Assembly (NCBI GenBank): GCA_963383645.1
Contig: OY726571.1
Coordinates: 79,645,108 to 79,709,107, forward strand
Reading direction: 5' to 3'
Length of the DNA stretch: 64,000 nucleotides
From: Muscardinus avellanarius
Taxonomy: Eukaryota; Chordata; Mammalia; Rodentia; Gliridae
Both the position numbers and the translations under genes were made by a program. Positions 11,856 to 22,412 of this stretch are shown in pieces. The notes beneath the pieces were generated by a model. It was given only the letters and a program-made list of their open reading frames with translations, had not been told where the DNA came from and did not search any database. Numbering within the stretch: the stretch's first letter is position 1; the number at the start of each line of letters is the position of its first letter.

Positions 11856-11971
11856 GTATTTTTAATATTATGTTACTTTTTGAAGGCTCATTGAAAAGAA
11901 TAAAGTCTATATTCAGACAACATCCATCAAAAATAATCTAAAAAATGCCTGAGATAAAAGTGATTTAGTAA

Positions 11972-12180
11972 GCCAGGTGTGGCGGTGTGGCACACACTTA
12001 TAATCCCAGCATTTGAGAAGATGAGACAGGAGGATCCTGGTTCACTGACAACCTCAGCTACTTAGGAATGCCCTTTGCAATGCAGTGAGACCCTGTTTCA
12101 AAATAAAGAATTATAAAAAATGGGACTGGGGTGTAACTCAGAGGTTGAATGTCCATGGGTTTCATCCCCAGTACCTCAAA
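11972..12180 (+). mobile_element. Type A SINE, full length
   Basis: Head 'gccaggtgtggcggtgtggc', tail 'gggtttcatccccagtacct'. Flanked by a near-perfect TSD, 'aaaagtgatttagtaa' (11957-11971 region) and 'aaaagtgatttaataa' (12181-12196). Confidence 0.95.
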
Positions 12181-12400
12181 AAAAGTGATTTAATAAATAA
12201 ATAGTTATACTTGAATTGAGGAAGATACTAATTATCATTTTAAAGGAGTCCCTACTATGCAAACAAGAATAGTTCTATATTTTAAAAGAAGAGGGCAAGA
12301 TAAATGAGCGAGTTCCCTAGGTCAATTTTATAATCAGTCTTTAAAAAATAATAATTTTCATTTACTTGATGTTCGAATATCATTAAGAAGTGCATACTAA

Positions 12401-12600
12401 GCCGAGCGTGGTGGCGCACGCTTGTAATCCCCTCACTTGGGAGGCTGAGACAGAAGGATCGCGCAGGTTCGAAGCCAGCCTCAGCTGGCTTAAGAGACCC
12501 TGTTTCCAAATAAAATATAAAATAGGTCTGGGAGTATAGTCTGGAGGTAGAAGGCCCCTGGGTTTCATCCCCAGTACCACAAAAGAAAATAAAAAAGGGT
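12401..12600 (+). mobile_element. SINE intermediate between types A and B
   Basis: The head already has the type B core ('gcgcaggttcgaagccagcc' and 'agctggcttaagagaccctg'), but keeps 'gaggctgagacagaaggatc' and the older tail 'aaggcccctgggtttcatcc' with 'ccagtaccac'. It documents a step in the change from one subfamily to the next. Two type-B-like ORFs on the minus strand are artefacts of it. Confidence 0.93.
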
Positions 12601-12769
12601 AAAGGGTATACTACTTCAAGAAAGAAAGAAAGAAATTAGAAATGGAAATCATACATGCTTGGGAATAAGAAGACAAACTATTTTGTTTGGTGCTTAATAT
12701 CCTTAGGTATGTTTGTCTTACACAAGACATTACATAATGTGCCTGTGGTCATCAAAAAGTGTCAGTAGC

Positions 12770-12975
12770 CAAGCATGGTGGCGCACACTTGTAATCCCAG
12801 CATTTGGGAGGCTGAGACCAGAGGATCGCGGTTCGCCGACAGCCTCAGCTACTTAGGCCCTCCACAACTTAGTGAGACCCTGTTTCCAAAAAGTAAAGAA
12901 CAAAAAATAGGACTGGAGGTGTAGGTCAGAGGTAGAATACTCCTGGTTTCCATCCTCAGTACCGCAAAAAAAAAT
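12770..12975 (+). mobile_element. Type A SINE, full length
   Basis: Head 'caagcatggtggcgcacact', tail 'ggtttccatcctcagtaccg'. TSD 'aaaaagtgtcagtagc' (12754-12769) and 'aaaaagtgccagtaac' (12976-12991). Confidence 0.95.
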
Positions 12976-12991
12976 AAAAAGTGCCAGTAAC

Positions 12992-13489
12992 TATGTCATC
13001 AAAAGCACACAGTTTCAAAAGTTTTGAGTACATTTAATAATGTGTATATTAATTTAAGCTACTCTCTGAAAAACTGAGAAATACTGTGTTAAGAAAAGAG
13101 CTTGACCACAATCTTTGAGGTTATAGTATCAATTTTCTTTATTTTTCTCAATCAAATTTTGCTTTTTGGTCTTCTATCTAATGACTCCAGAGTGAAAAAA
13201 AAAATCTATTTTTTTTCTTTCTAATATCCATATGTTTAGTGGAGAAAATAAAAGAGTAAATGGCTCATTGGTTCTTCTGTCTCAAATTAGAGTATTTAAA
13301 AAATTATAGAAATCTCTAAAAATATATATAAATTAATCAGATTCCTTCTACCTTGAGAGACCAAATAATTTCTTCTTTTCTGATGTGTTCTACATTCTAT
13401 ATTACAATATACCACTCTAAAAATTATTTGGAATGGAAGAATACAGAAAATAAAAAGAAAGTAATTTGTCTCATGGTTGCAAAAGAATG
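12992..13489. other. Unclassified AT-rich sequence
   Basis: Nothing recognised. Confidence 0.4.
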
Positions 13490-13950
13490 TCCAGTTCAGA
13501 GAGATCTGATGTATCAGTAGGAGAAGGCAGCCCCGAATGCTAAATCAAATTATACCTTTTCCTGTTGGGATTTCAACATCTGCCTCCGTGTAGATTGATT
13601 AGAATAAAGCAGGCCATCAGAGGCCCTTTGTCTATGTTTGTCTGGGTGAAACAGCTGACAAGTGGCCATCAGATTACCCACAGAGGGGCAGCTGGGAGGG
13701 GAGTTTGACAGCTGACTTCATTATAATTCCTGGGCTGCAGACTGCCATGGATTTGTCCTTTAATTGAGCTGGGCCGGAAAACTGCCCAGAGAGGAAATGG
13801 GAGGGGAAAAGGTTGAATACTGATAATAGCAGAAAACATAGCAGGTGACTCCCCCTCCAGGAGAGAGCAGGTAGGATCAGGACAACTCTGGGAAGAAATG
13901 CTTTGCCATTTGGGCACTTCAACTGCTTTAATTGAAAATGCCTTGACTTG
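13490..13950. promoter_or_regulatory. Candidate conserved noncoding element
   Basis: A repeat-free, GC-richer block inside AT-rich surroundings. It holds several E-box type motifs ('cagctg' at about 13652, 13689 and 13710) and homeodomain-like 'tttaattgag' near 13759 and 'ctttaattgaa' near 13926. Two overlapping 82-codon minus-strand ORFs in different frames argue against coding. Enhancer function is inference only. Confidence 0.35.
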
Positions 13951-15324
13951 GCTATTAGAATGTCTGAAAAAGTTCTCTCATTAATTTATACCCTCTTGTC
14001 AGGCTATTTTCTGCTTACAAAAATTCTGATAAAAATGTTTGAATATCACCTTCTTTGCCACATACTTTTGGATTCTCTATAGTACTAGGGGTTTCTTCTA
14101 AAGTGTATGAGAAATGTTTAATTTCCATTGTTACACCATGAAATACAAACTCAGTGATTATGCCTGCAGTTCACTATTTTCTTTACTCAGATAATTTATC
14201 CAAGTAAATCTGGCTTACCTTTAGATAGTTCCTAGAGATATTCCCCATAAGGCTTCAATTAAAAGCACTGGCTTTGATGAGCTTCTCCACTTGATTTTTT
14301 TATTAGTCACAGATTAAAGCTACTAGTTAGCTATATTCCTCTCTATCATACAACTCCAGGCAGCCCCAAGGTAGGTTGTTGAGCATTAGGAAACTCTTAG
14401 TAGAAGTATATGTGTATTTCTAGTGCAGCCTAACCAAAACAGGATATATGCAGTGAAATTAATTTTTAAGTCTTCTCTACATCTTTCATCTGATATTTAA
14501 TAATATTTTGGCAGCTATGAAAAATAATTTTAAAAGTTCTTATATTTATGCCAATGTTTAATAAATGTTCTTGACTTAGCTGAAAAAAGTGTATGAGAAA
14601 TTAGGAGAGTAATGTATAAAAAGAGCAAAAGGGGTTGGTTATAGTGTATATGATTCTGGAGCGGTTTCTGACCAAAAAAAAAAAAAAAATAACAGACAAG
14701 GTGCACATTGCCCAATTTATATGGCTTTCCATGATTCAATATGTATAAATACATTCAGGAACACTAATTAGCATAATGTCAAATATTCTTCAATATAGTC
14801 TTGCAATATGAAATATATAAATCAATTTGATTTAATAAAACACATATGTCAAAATAATCCACTATTTAAAGTTAAAACAAAGACAATTTAAAATTGTACA
14901 TCATATGAAAGCATTATAGATTTTTATTTTTGAAAAATAATTATAATAGTTTTGGACATAGATGTAGATAGATGTGTGTGTGTGCTTCTGTATATAAATA
15001 TAAACAAATATATATGTTTCTGCAGTTTGTCTTCCTTTGCTTTTGGTAGATTTTTCTCTCTGCTTACAATAAGACTGGGCATGAAATAAATAATCAATAA
15101 GAATTTATGTTAGTCATAAATAATATGCATATTGTTCAATGTCCCTATTGCAAACACTTTGTGGATATTTCCATTTATAAGACCATTTTTCAAATTTTAA
15201 TTTTTTTATTATAGGATTAATTAAATTAATTTCCCAATGGTATTAATGCCATCATTTTCTTGTGAATACTCTCAGCTTCTTTGTCCATAAAATTTTTGTG
15301 AACTCATTTTCAGAACAAACTCCT
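13951..15324. other. Unclassified AT-rich sequence
   Basis: Contains a 15-base poly-A run near 14674 and a short TG run near 14975, no gene and no repeat I can name. Confidence 0.4.
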
Positions 15325-15511
15325 TTTGTGTGTGGTACTAAGAATTGAACTCATAATCATTCTACCTCTGAGCAATACCCTTAGCCCTACTTACTTATTT
15401 TATTTTTTATTTTGAAACAGAATCTCACTAAGTTTTTGAGGCTGACCTGTAATCCTTCTGTCTCAATCTCTAGTACTGGGATTACAGGCATGCACCACCA
15501 GGCCCAGCTAA
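15325..15511 (-). mobile_element. B1-dID SINE, old type A
   Basis: Plus strand: 'gtggtactaagaattgaact' (tail), 'ctcactaagtttttgaggct' (middle) and 'ggcatgcaccaccaggccca' (head start). Well diverged. Confidence 0.88.
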
Positions 15512-15892
15512 GAAAACACTCTAAGTTTATTATTGTTTCTCACTTTCCTATCTATGATTGTAAAATCAGAAATATAACAGTTAAATAATAAGCAATCAAA
15601 AGAGAATCTAGATAATGACACATTGATAATTGTTTTCAGGATCACAGAATTCCATGCACTCAAATATTTACTTAGCAATCAGTTACTCAAGAGCTTATTT
15701 CTTTGGAGAGATAAAAATAAGTGTGGACGGGGGTTGTATTCTGGGACTCAGGACCTGTTGACACAGACTTTACAAACAAAGGAATCTGGTCTGTGGTCTG
15801 TGGTAAAGCCAGTTGTTGAAGATTATTGTTAAGCTCTTCACAGATGACAGTACTTAGTTTGTGAAGGACACTCCCTGATTATTTTACCCTGG
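15512..15892. other. Unclassified sequence
   Basis: Holds a 69-codon ORF (15623-15832) with no recognised domain; treated as chance. Confidence 0.4.
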
Positions 15893-16306
15893 TGTTATAG
15901 TTAGATATCAAATAGCCCCTCCCTACAGAGCTCATAAATTGGCGTTTGGAGTTGATATAATTGAGTCATGAGGGTTGTAATCCTATTGTAATGGATTTAT
16001 CTGGGTGATGGCCTGGGCTGGTGGGGTGGGGGGCTGATAAAGGTGGGTCCCTGGAGGTGCAGCCTTAGAGATTATATGATTCCTCCTTTTCCCTCTTTCT
16101 CTCTGTTTCATTTCCAGCTTCCATGATGTGAGAAGCAAAGTCTTGTGCTCTCTCTTCCTCTGCTCTTACTCTGAGATCTGTGATCTCTGGTCTCATATGG
16201 ATCGAGACCCCAAATCTTCAAAGAAGATCCTGAGCAAATAAATCTTTCTTGCTCTAAGTTACATGGTCAGGTATTTGAATTATGACAGTGAGAATGCTAA
16301 GACACC
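15893..16306 (+). mobile_element. Solo LTR, ERVL-MaLR (rodent MT/ORR1-like)
   Basis: Begins 'tgttatagttagatatcaaa', has 'ttgagtcatgagggttgtaa', a G-rich tract 'ggtggggtggggggctg', 'ggtgggtccctggaggtgca', a pyrimidine-rich zone, 'cttccatgatgtgagaagca', the polyadenylation signal 'aataaatctttcttgctcta', and ends 'gacagtgagaatgctaagac'. This order is that of rodent MaLR LTRs. No internal retroviral sequence flanks it, so it is a solo LTR. Confidence 0.85.
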
Positions 16307-16329
16307 TGGTAAATATAGGTTCTGAATCA

Positions 16330-16450
16330 AACTGCCCAAGAGCAAATTCCCCTCTAATATCCATTATTCACATATCCTTCAGCAAGTCACACCTCAGTTT
16401 CCTCATCTGTACATTTAGTAGACTAATATTATCTGCAGATAAAAGATGGA
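16330..16450 (+). mobile_element. MIR relic
   Basis: Contains 'cagcaagtcacacctcagtt' followed by 'tcctcatctgtacatttagt', the core of the MIR consensus ('cctcagtttcctcatctgta'). Confidence 0.75.
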
Positions 16451-16574
16451 ACAAGATACCTCAATCCTTCTGAGTTGGTATGTTTCTATCTTCACAGAGT
16501 TCTGCGGGGCTGATATGTTGGTATCAGTACTACTTTTCATACTAAAACAAGGAGGCCACTGAATATGACTGGAG

Positions 16575-16653
16575 ATTTACATATTTAATACCATTTAAAT
16601 TGAATATGTAAATGTCTAAACATGTACATTTACATATTTAAATATGTAAATGT
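16575..16653. repeat. Cluster of inverted repeats with a perfect 28-bp palindrome
   Basis: The half-site 'atttacatattt' and its reverse complement occur four times, alternating in orientation, at 16575, 16603, 16626 and 16640. Positions 16626-16653 form a perfect palindrome with arms 'acatttacatattt' and 'aaatatgtaaatgt'. Each arm contains ATGTAAAT, an octamer-like (POU) motif. Confidence 0.9.
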
Positions 16654-16914
16654 TTGGTGGCCATCATCAAAAACCCATGATCAACTGAAGAGTGATAGGT
16701 TAGAAAGAGAGGGGAAAGGAAGTTATATTTTATTCAAATTTATCTAATTAACTAAATACGGGTACTCTTTTAGAATGAGAGAAAATATTTAAAAGACTAA
16801 AAGTTTAAATTTAAAAAGCAATGATTTTTCCAAAAAATGTTGGCAATACTATAATTTTATAGTATTTAAAATTTATCTCAGCCTGTTGGGTTTCTCTTTT
16901 ATCTCTGGCATACA
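16654..16914. other. Unclassified AT-rich sequence
   Basis: No feature recognised. Confidence 0.4.
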
Positions 16915-17530
16915 GTGATTGTGTTAGTCTGTTGGGTGTTACTATAACAAAATACTCCTTGCTAGGTGTTGTAAAAGAAATGAAGTTTATTTATCCCATG
17001 ATGTTGGTGGCTGGGAAGTCAAGATACCTTAAACAACTTAATAAGGCCCTCTGCAACTTAATGAGACACTTTCAAAATAAAAATGAAATAGAATTGGGGA
17101 TGTAACTCAGATATACAATGCCCCTGAATATAATTCCCCTGTACCACCCCCAATTTTTTTTTAACAAAGAAAGTGCATTTCACCCACTTTTATGCTGGTG
17201 ACAGAGAAGTCTAAACAGCATGGTGGCAGTGGTTGCTGATTGGCCCTTGGCTGCATCACAACTTGGCAGATGGCAAATGGCAAGATTATGTATAGCAGAT
17301 CTCACATGGCAAGAGACAGAGCAAGATAACAAGGAAGGATCCATCTTGCTCTTCCTAAAAACCTGCTCAAGTGGAAATGAGTCTACTCTGAGAGCCCTGT
17401 ATTTACCTTTTCACAGGGAAGTCATGTGATCACTTTCCTCTATCTCTACCCATAAAGATTACACCCCCCAGCATCACCACATTAGGAATCACATTTCTAG
17501 AACATTGTATTTTCTCTCTTGGCATCGATT
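16915..17530 (-). mobile_element. LTR, ERVL-MaLR (MST/MLT1-like), with a SINE piece inside
   Basis: Plus strand begins 'tgtgttagtctgttgggtgt', then 'tactataacaaaatactcct' and 'gaagtttatttatcccatga', the reverse complement of a MaLR LTR 3' end. It resumes after an inserted SINE piece with 'gatggcaaatggcaagatta', 'ggaagtcatgtgatcacttt' and 'catcaccacattaggaatca'. The 69-codon ORF at 17220 is inside it and has no known function. Confidence 0.75.
17035..17155 (+). mobile_element. Type A SINE, 5'-truncated, in the LTR
   Basis: Shows 'aataaggccctctgcaactt', 'aatgagacactttcaaaata' and the tail 'gatgtaactcagatatacaa'. Confidence 0.8.
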
Positions 17531-17539
17531 AAGTTATAC

Positions 17540-18165
17540 CCCATACATTTTGATATGCTGAATCATTATTATTATTTAGTTTGAAATATCTTTCAAAGTC
17601 ATTTGTGATTTCCTCTTTGACCCATGGGTTATTTGGAAGATCATTGCTTGACCTGAAAGTATTTGTGGTTGTCCTGGGAATATTATAGTTTTTATATTTT
17701 AATTTAAATTTCTTGTGGGAAGAGAATATATTCTGTATGATTTAATTCTTTTTTTATTTATTTTTACTTGAATATATCTCTGGACATGGTTTGTCTTGGT
17801 GGACATACCATATGCTCTTGGAAATTATGTCTTTTCTATAGCTGCCAGATGCATGGTTCTATAAATATCATTGAAGTCAAAATGATTGATAATGCTGTTG
17901 AAATAGTTTGCCAATTCATTTGTTTTTTGTCCAGGTGTTCTATCAAGTGACTAGAATGCTATTCAAATCTCTAATTGAGATCGTAAAATTGCTGCTAGTT
18001 TTTCCTTTATAAGTTTTAAATTTTTGTTATTAGGCATAGAGGCATAAATGACTATACTTATTGATGATGAACATCAAGTGCTGTGTGTATGTATGTTTCT
18101 ATTCATACTTCCGTATGATTTGTAATTAAAATGCCCCCATTAAAGTATATTTGAATATTACTACC
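17540..18165 (-). mobile_element. Old L1 ORF2 fragment (antisense)
   Basis: Plus-strand landmarks in antisense L1 order: 'tcctctttgacccatgggtt', 'gagaatatattctgtatgat', 'ggtttgtcttggtggacata', 'tctataaatatcattgaagt', 'ttgtccaggtgttctatcaa' and 'ttattaggcatagaggcata'. No intact frame. Confidence 0.85.
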
Positions 18166-18169
18166 TGTG

Positions 18170-18290
18170 TGGAGGTTGTGGCTCAATGGTAGAATGTCTG
18201 TCATGTGGTGCTAATAACCACAAGGAAAGAAAAGAAGAAGAAAAGAAAAGAAAAGAAAAGAAAAGAAAAAGAAAGAAAGAAAGAAAGGAA
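18170..18290 (+). mobile_element. ID-like SINE with (AAAAG)n tail
   Basis: 'ggttgtggctcaatggtaga' followed by 'atgtctgtcatgtggtgcta' resembles the 5' tRNA-like part of ID elements, and a long purine tail of AAAAG/AAAG units (18227-18290) follows. The K-rich ORF over it is low complexity. Confidence 0.7.
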
Positions 18291-18839
18291 AGAGTTTGCA
18301 CATTTAAATTCTTTAATTTTAATGACTAGCTTGTCTACCAACATTGTCAAGGAAATATTGGCATGTTCTATACATAGAATACAAGGTGCAATGCTTCTTA
18401 CATAAAGATTGAGCTCTCAATAACGAATACAATTAGAATCATGTTTTCTGATAGCAGTGGTACTCTGAACCAGTCAGCCATAACACTTTCCTTAGCAATT
18501 TCAATGATAATAGAATTTTCAGGATGGATTATTAAATTATAGCCTCAATATGCAGTCAACAAAAAAATTGAAGGGTGAATGGGTAAAAAGAAATTAATTT
18601 CAAAAGCATGGAAGAATACACATTTATGGAGTAGAGTATGTAAATTTTTAAGCCAGTTTGATCTAAAACCTTTATCAAGTATATAAGATGTTCAAGACTT
18701 AGGGTTTGATGGAAGAAGGATACATATATATTTTTTCAAAAACAGATACGATATATATGCACACAATATTTGGGATTTTGAGGAAATCTGCTTTTTTGTG
18801 TGTGAGCAAGTGTGTATATATATGTGCACACATATGTTT
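18291..18839. other. Unclassified AT-rich sequence
   Basis: No gene or nameable repeat. Confidence 0.4.
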
Positions 18840-18849
18840 TCAGTCGACT

Positions 18850-19021
18850 TTTTTTGTGTGTGTGGTACTGGGGTTCCAGGAAGCCCTTCTACCTCCGAGC
18901 TACACTCCCAGACCTATTTTATACTTTTTTAAAATGTGAAAAGCAGGGCTGGCTTCGAACCTGCGATCCTCATGTCTCTGCCTCCCAAGCGCGGGGGTTA
19001 CAAGTGTGCACCACCACACCG
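18850..19021 (-). mobile_element. Type B SINE
   Basis: Tail 'ggtactggggttccaggaag', head end 'gtgcaccaccacaccg'. Perfect 10-base TSD 'tcagtcgact' at 18840-18849 and 19022-19031. The linker is altered ('aaaatgtgaaaagcagggct'). Confidence 0.95.
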
Positions 19022-19031
19022 TCAGTCGACT

Positions 19032-19880
19032 GTTTTTAAAGCAAGAGTTCCAGGGGAAAAAGAATCTCACTAATATTCTTATCTGTAGCTTTTTTATTCA
19101 TATCATTCTAATTTATTAATCTTGCTGCAAAGCTTAAAGAGTAAGGTTTAGTGTTTTTGCTAATATCATTTTTATTTTTAGTATTTAATGCAATATGAAT
19201 TTTTATTAGACTTTCTTCGTTTTAGCACCAGTTTGTATTTCCTGATGAGTTTTCATTATGGTGGTACTTTGTGTGTTGCTATCAGATTAGTAAGTGGAGC
19301 ACATGCTGGTTATCAGACATCCCATAAATAATGCATATTCACTTACACAGTTTCAGTCAATACTGCAAATTATTTCTAAAGGAAGGTAGATGTTATAAAG
19401 TTAAGGAATAGGAGAAAGCAAGTTTGTCAAAGAAAAAAAGGTGCTAAGTTTTTGATCTCCTAATGGTTAAGAATATCTGCTAAGTGTTGGAACACTCTAG
19501 GCATACATTCCTATTACACTTTTGATGTATGAATATTGAACTTCATAGTCAAAGTAAGCCCACTGGAGAGGGTTTCCTGAAAGCTGTACCAAGAGGATGC
19601 ATGAATAAACTAGCTAAACTTAATTCTGAGGTTTATTTTGTATAAATCAAAGACAGTCTTCTAAAAAAGTACCGAGTTTCTATGTTGAATAGATTTAAAT
19701 GTGACTGGCTTCTTGTTAACTTTAGTAACATATAAATTGATAAAACTGGCAGGAAATTGGATTATTGAAACTAAATTATACAAATCAAAAATTATATAGA
19801 GTAGTCCTACCTTCATAAATAAGCATGCCCTTACTTCTTAACAGAAGGAAAGAGTTTAAAATATGGTTAGAAATTATATA
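19032..19880. other. Unclassified AT-rich sequence
   Basis: No feature recognised. Confidence 0.4.
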
Positions 19881-19889
19881 TGGTTAAGA

Positions 19890-20150
19890 ATAATAAATGT
19901 ATATATATATATATCATTATATGTAGTATATGTATACCATATTGTTCATTATAGGTAAAAATATAAACGATATAAATATCCAATATTACATTATGTTAGA
20001 AGAATATTTGATGAATGTTAGAATGATCCAAAAAGTTATCATTTAAAAGGATAATATAAGTTAGCATATGCTACACAAATCTATTTTATAACATATACAT
20101 AGTAAAGCAAATGAAACTATATAACAAGATAACAGGGCTTATTTATCCAT
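19890..20150 (+). mobile_element. Possible old L1 3' fragment
   Basis: 'catattgttcattataggta', 'aaaatataaacgatataaat' and 'atccaatattacattatgtt' resemble the tail segment of old L1M elements, in which a 'tataatagc' stretch is followed by a short spacer and 'tccatacaatggaatac'. Very diverged; a (TA)n run lies at 19898-19913. Confidence 0.4.
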
Positions 20151-20227
20151 ATAAATATTATTAGTGTATTAAATATTTCTTCTTTTGTGTCTATGTATGT
20201 TGTGAGTGATCTAAAATTAACATTATT

Positions 20228-20554
20228 ATTATTTTTTTTTTGGTGGTACTGGGGTTCCTGGAAGCCCTTCTACCTCCGGGCTACACTCCCAGACCTATTT
20301 TTACATTTTCATTTTTGGAAACAGGGTCTCCTAAGCCAGCGCGCGCGACTGGCTTCGAACCTGCGCGATCCTCCTGTCTCTGCCTCCCAAGCGCGGGGAT
20401 TACAAGCGTGCACCACCACGCCCGGCGACCTATTTTTTATATTTTTGAAACAGGGTCTCTTAAACCAGCGCAGCTGGCTTCGAACCTGCGCGATACTCCT
20501 GTCTCCGCCTCCCAAGCGCGGGGATTACAAGCGTGCGCCACCACGCCCGGCCTC
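20228..20554 (-). mobile_element. Trimeric type B SINE (head-head-ID tail)
   Basis: In the element's own direction there is a first head (20551 back to about 20440), a partial linker ending 'aataggtc', then a second complete SINE starting again with 'gccgggcgtggtggtgcacg' and finishing with the ID tail and A tail. A perfect 15-base TSD, 'aaaattaacattatt', lies only at the outer ends (20213-20227 and 20555-20569), so it inserted as one unit. The 134-, 112- and 68-codon ORFs across it are consensus artefacts. Confidence 0.93.
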
Positions 20555-20569
20555 AAAATTAACATTATT

Positions 20570-20769
20570 TTTAAATGAGGGAATGTACTGAGGCATTTTT
20601 ACAAGCAATTGATAGACTAATATTTTGCACACATAGATTTATAGAATACTGTAGCAGACAGTAAATAGAGTTTAATATGACCATTCCTACACATATATTT
20701 TTCTATTATTAACATTCTTGCCTTCATTGGGTATATTTATGAAAATTAATGAATTGATACACATAAGTT
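20570..20769. other. Unclassified AT-rich sequence
   Basis: Nothing recognised. Confidence 0.4.
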
Positions 20770-21059
20770 ATAAATTAATTTTAAATTTTAACAGATCTAA
20801 CTGATCAATTTTCCCCTTCAGAGATGATGCTTTCACGGATCATATTGTGCCAAAATCCCACCATCAAATACAAGGTCACCTAGATTTCCTTCTATGTTAT
20901 ATTCTAGAAGTTTTAATTTCCTGTTTTACATTTTAGTCTAAGACTTAATCATGAACATGGAATATCTTGTCATGTACATAGATCTTACTTGATGTTTTAA
21001 TAGGTCTTTTGTAAGTTTCTTCTAATATGTAGAGTATCTTTTCTATACATATTGTATGC

Positions 21060-21104
<45 letters not shown>

Positions 21105-21160
21105 TTTCTATTCTGGTGTTAATATAAATGGTATTATGTTTTAAGATGTATATCCAATTA
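20770..21160 (-). mobile_element. Old L1 ORF2 fragment (antisense)
   Basis: 'aaggtcacctagatttcctt', 'ttctagaagttttaatttcc', 'atgaacatggaatatcttgt' and 'ttaataggtcttttgtaagt' follow the antisense L1 order. A GT microsatellite interrupts it. Confidence 0.7.
21062..21102. repeat. (GT)n microsatellite
   Basis: About 20 perfect GT units. Confidence 0.97.
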
Positions 21161-21442
21161 TTTCTTGGTGCCATATTAGAAAGCAAAGGACGTTTTCTAT
21201 TTAGCTTGTATTATACAGTATTGCTATAATCATAATTATAGGAATGGGGGCGGTTACTTAAAATTTTCTATGTAAACCCAGCTACTTCAAAGATACTGCA
21301 GGCAAATTGCATCAGTCTATTTCACATTTTTGCCATGCCCTTTTTAGCACTGTTGACACTTATTTCACTTATCCACATGTAATAAATATCTAAACACACA
21401 TCCATATTTTTTCATTTAATACTGTTAACAATATTACTTCAG

Positions 21443-21629
21443 GCCGGGTGTGGTGGCGCACGCTTGTAATCCCCGCACTTGGGAGGCAGAGAAAGGAGGA
21501 TCGCACAGGTTCGAAGCCAGCCGCGTGAGCTGGCTTAGGAGACCCTGTTTCCAAATAAAAATGTAAAAATAGGTCTGGGAGTGTAGCCCGGAGGTAGAAG
21601 GGCTTCCAGGAACCCCAGTACCACCACCA

Positions 21630-21660
<31 letters not shown>
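21443..21660 (+). mobile_element. Type B SINE, full length
   Basis: Head 'gccgggtgtggtggcgcacg', tail 'gggcttccaggaaccccagt' then an extra 'accaccacc' and a poly-A of about 30 bases. Confidence 0.96.

Positions 21661-21704
<44 letters not shown>
21661..21704. repeat. (AT)n microsatellite after a SINE poly-A
   Basis: About 22 AT units immediately after the A tail of the preceding SINE; together with the poly-A it produces a Y/I- and F-run ORF on the minus strand. Confidence 0.96.
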
Positions 21705-21707
<3 letters not shown>

Positions 21708-22156
21708 CTTTAAACAAACCGATAACCATTAGATCAGTTAGGAATAAGATAAAGATTTCATTTGCCTTTATTTTTCTCCAATACTTTTCTTCTTTATGTA
21801 GATCCAAGTTTATGACCACCAATATTATATTATTTTCTTTCCTTCTGAAGAAATTCTTTAACATTTTTTTCAAGGCTAGACTACTGGTTGCAATTATTTT
21901 CAGTTATTGTTTGTCTTAGAAAGTCTTAATTCTTCACTGTTTAAGTACAGTTTTGCAAAGACATAATTCTAAGTTGCTGGGTTCATTTTTTATATTTTTA
22001 ATGGATCCCTTTATTATTTTCTTGCTTGCATGGTTTCTGAAGAAAGCCCAACATAATTATTTTCTTTGTTCCTCTATAGGTAAGACCATCTTCCAAACCC
22101 AGCTAGCTTTTTCAATATTTGCTCTGTCTTTGATTTTCTTTATCTTAAATGTAGAT

Positions 22157-22361
22157 TTTTTTTTTTTTTTTTTTTGGTGCTACTGGGGTTCCTGGAAGCC
22201 CTTCTACTTCCGAGCTACACTCCCAGACCTAATTTTTTTTTATATTTTTATTTGGAAACAGGGTCTCTTAAGCCAGCAAGGCTGGCTTCGAACCTGTGCG
22301 ATTCTCCTGTCTCCGCCTCCCAAGCGCAGGGACTAGGAGTGTGCACCACCATGCCCGGCCT
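22157..22361 (-). mobile_element. Type B SINE, full length
   Basis: Tail 'ggtgctactggggttcctgg', head end 'caccaccatgcccggcc'. Perfect TSD 'ttaaatgtagat' at 22145-22156 and 22362-22373. Confidence 0.96.
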
Positions 22362-22382
22362 TTAAATGTAGATCTTTTGTGT

Positions 22383-22412
22383 TTTTGTTGTTGTTGTTGT
22401 TGTTGTTGTTGT
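22383..22412. repeat. (TTG)n microsatellite
   Basis: About nine TTG units beside the SINE target site; on the plus strand it yields a spurious poly-Cys ORF. Confidence 0.95.

Noticed and set aside
20187..20591. 134- and 112-codon ORFs with a repeated 'GFLEALLPPGYTPRP' type peptide, recurring at many places in the window
   Set aside because: The peptide is the minus-strand translation of the type B SINE tail and head. It recurs wherever a SINE lies, with matching TSDs, so it is a repeat artefact and not a protein family.
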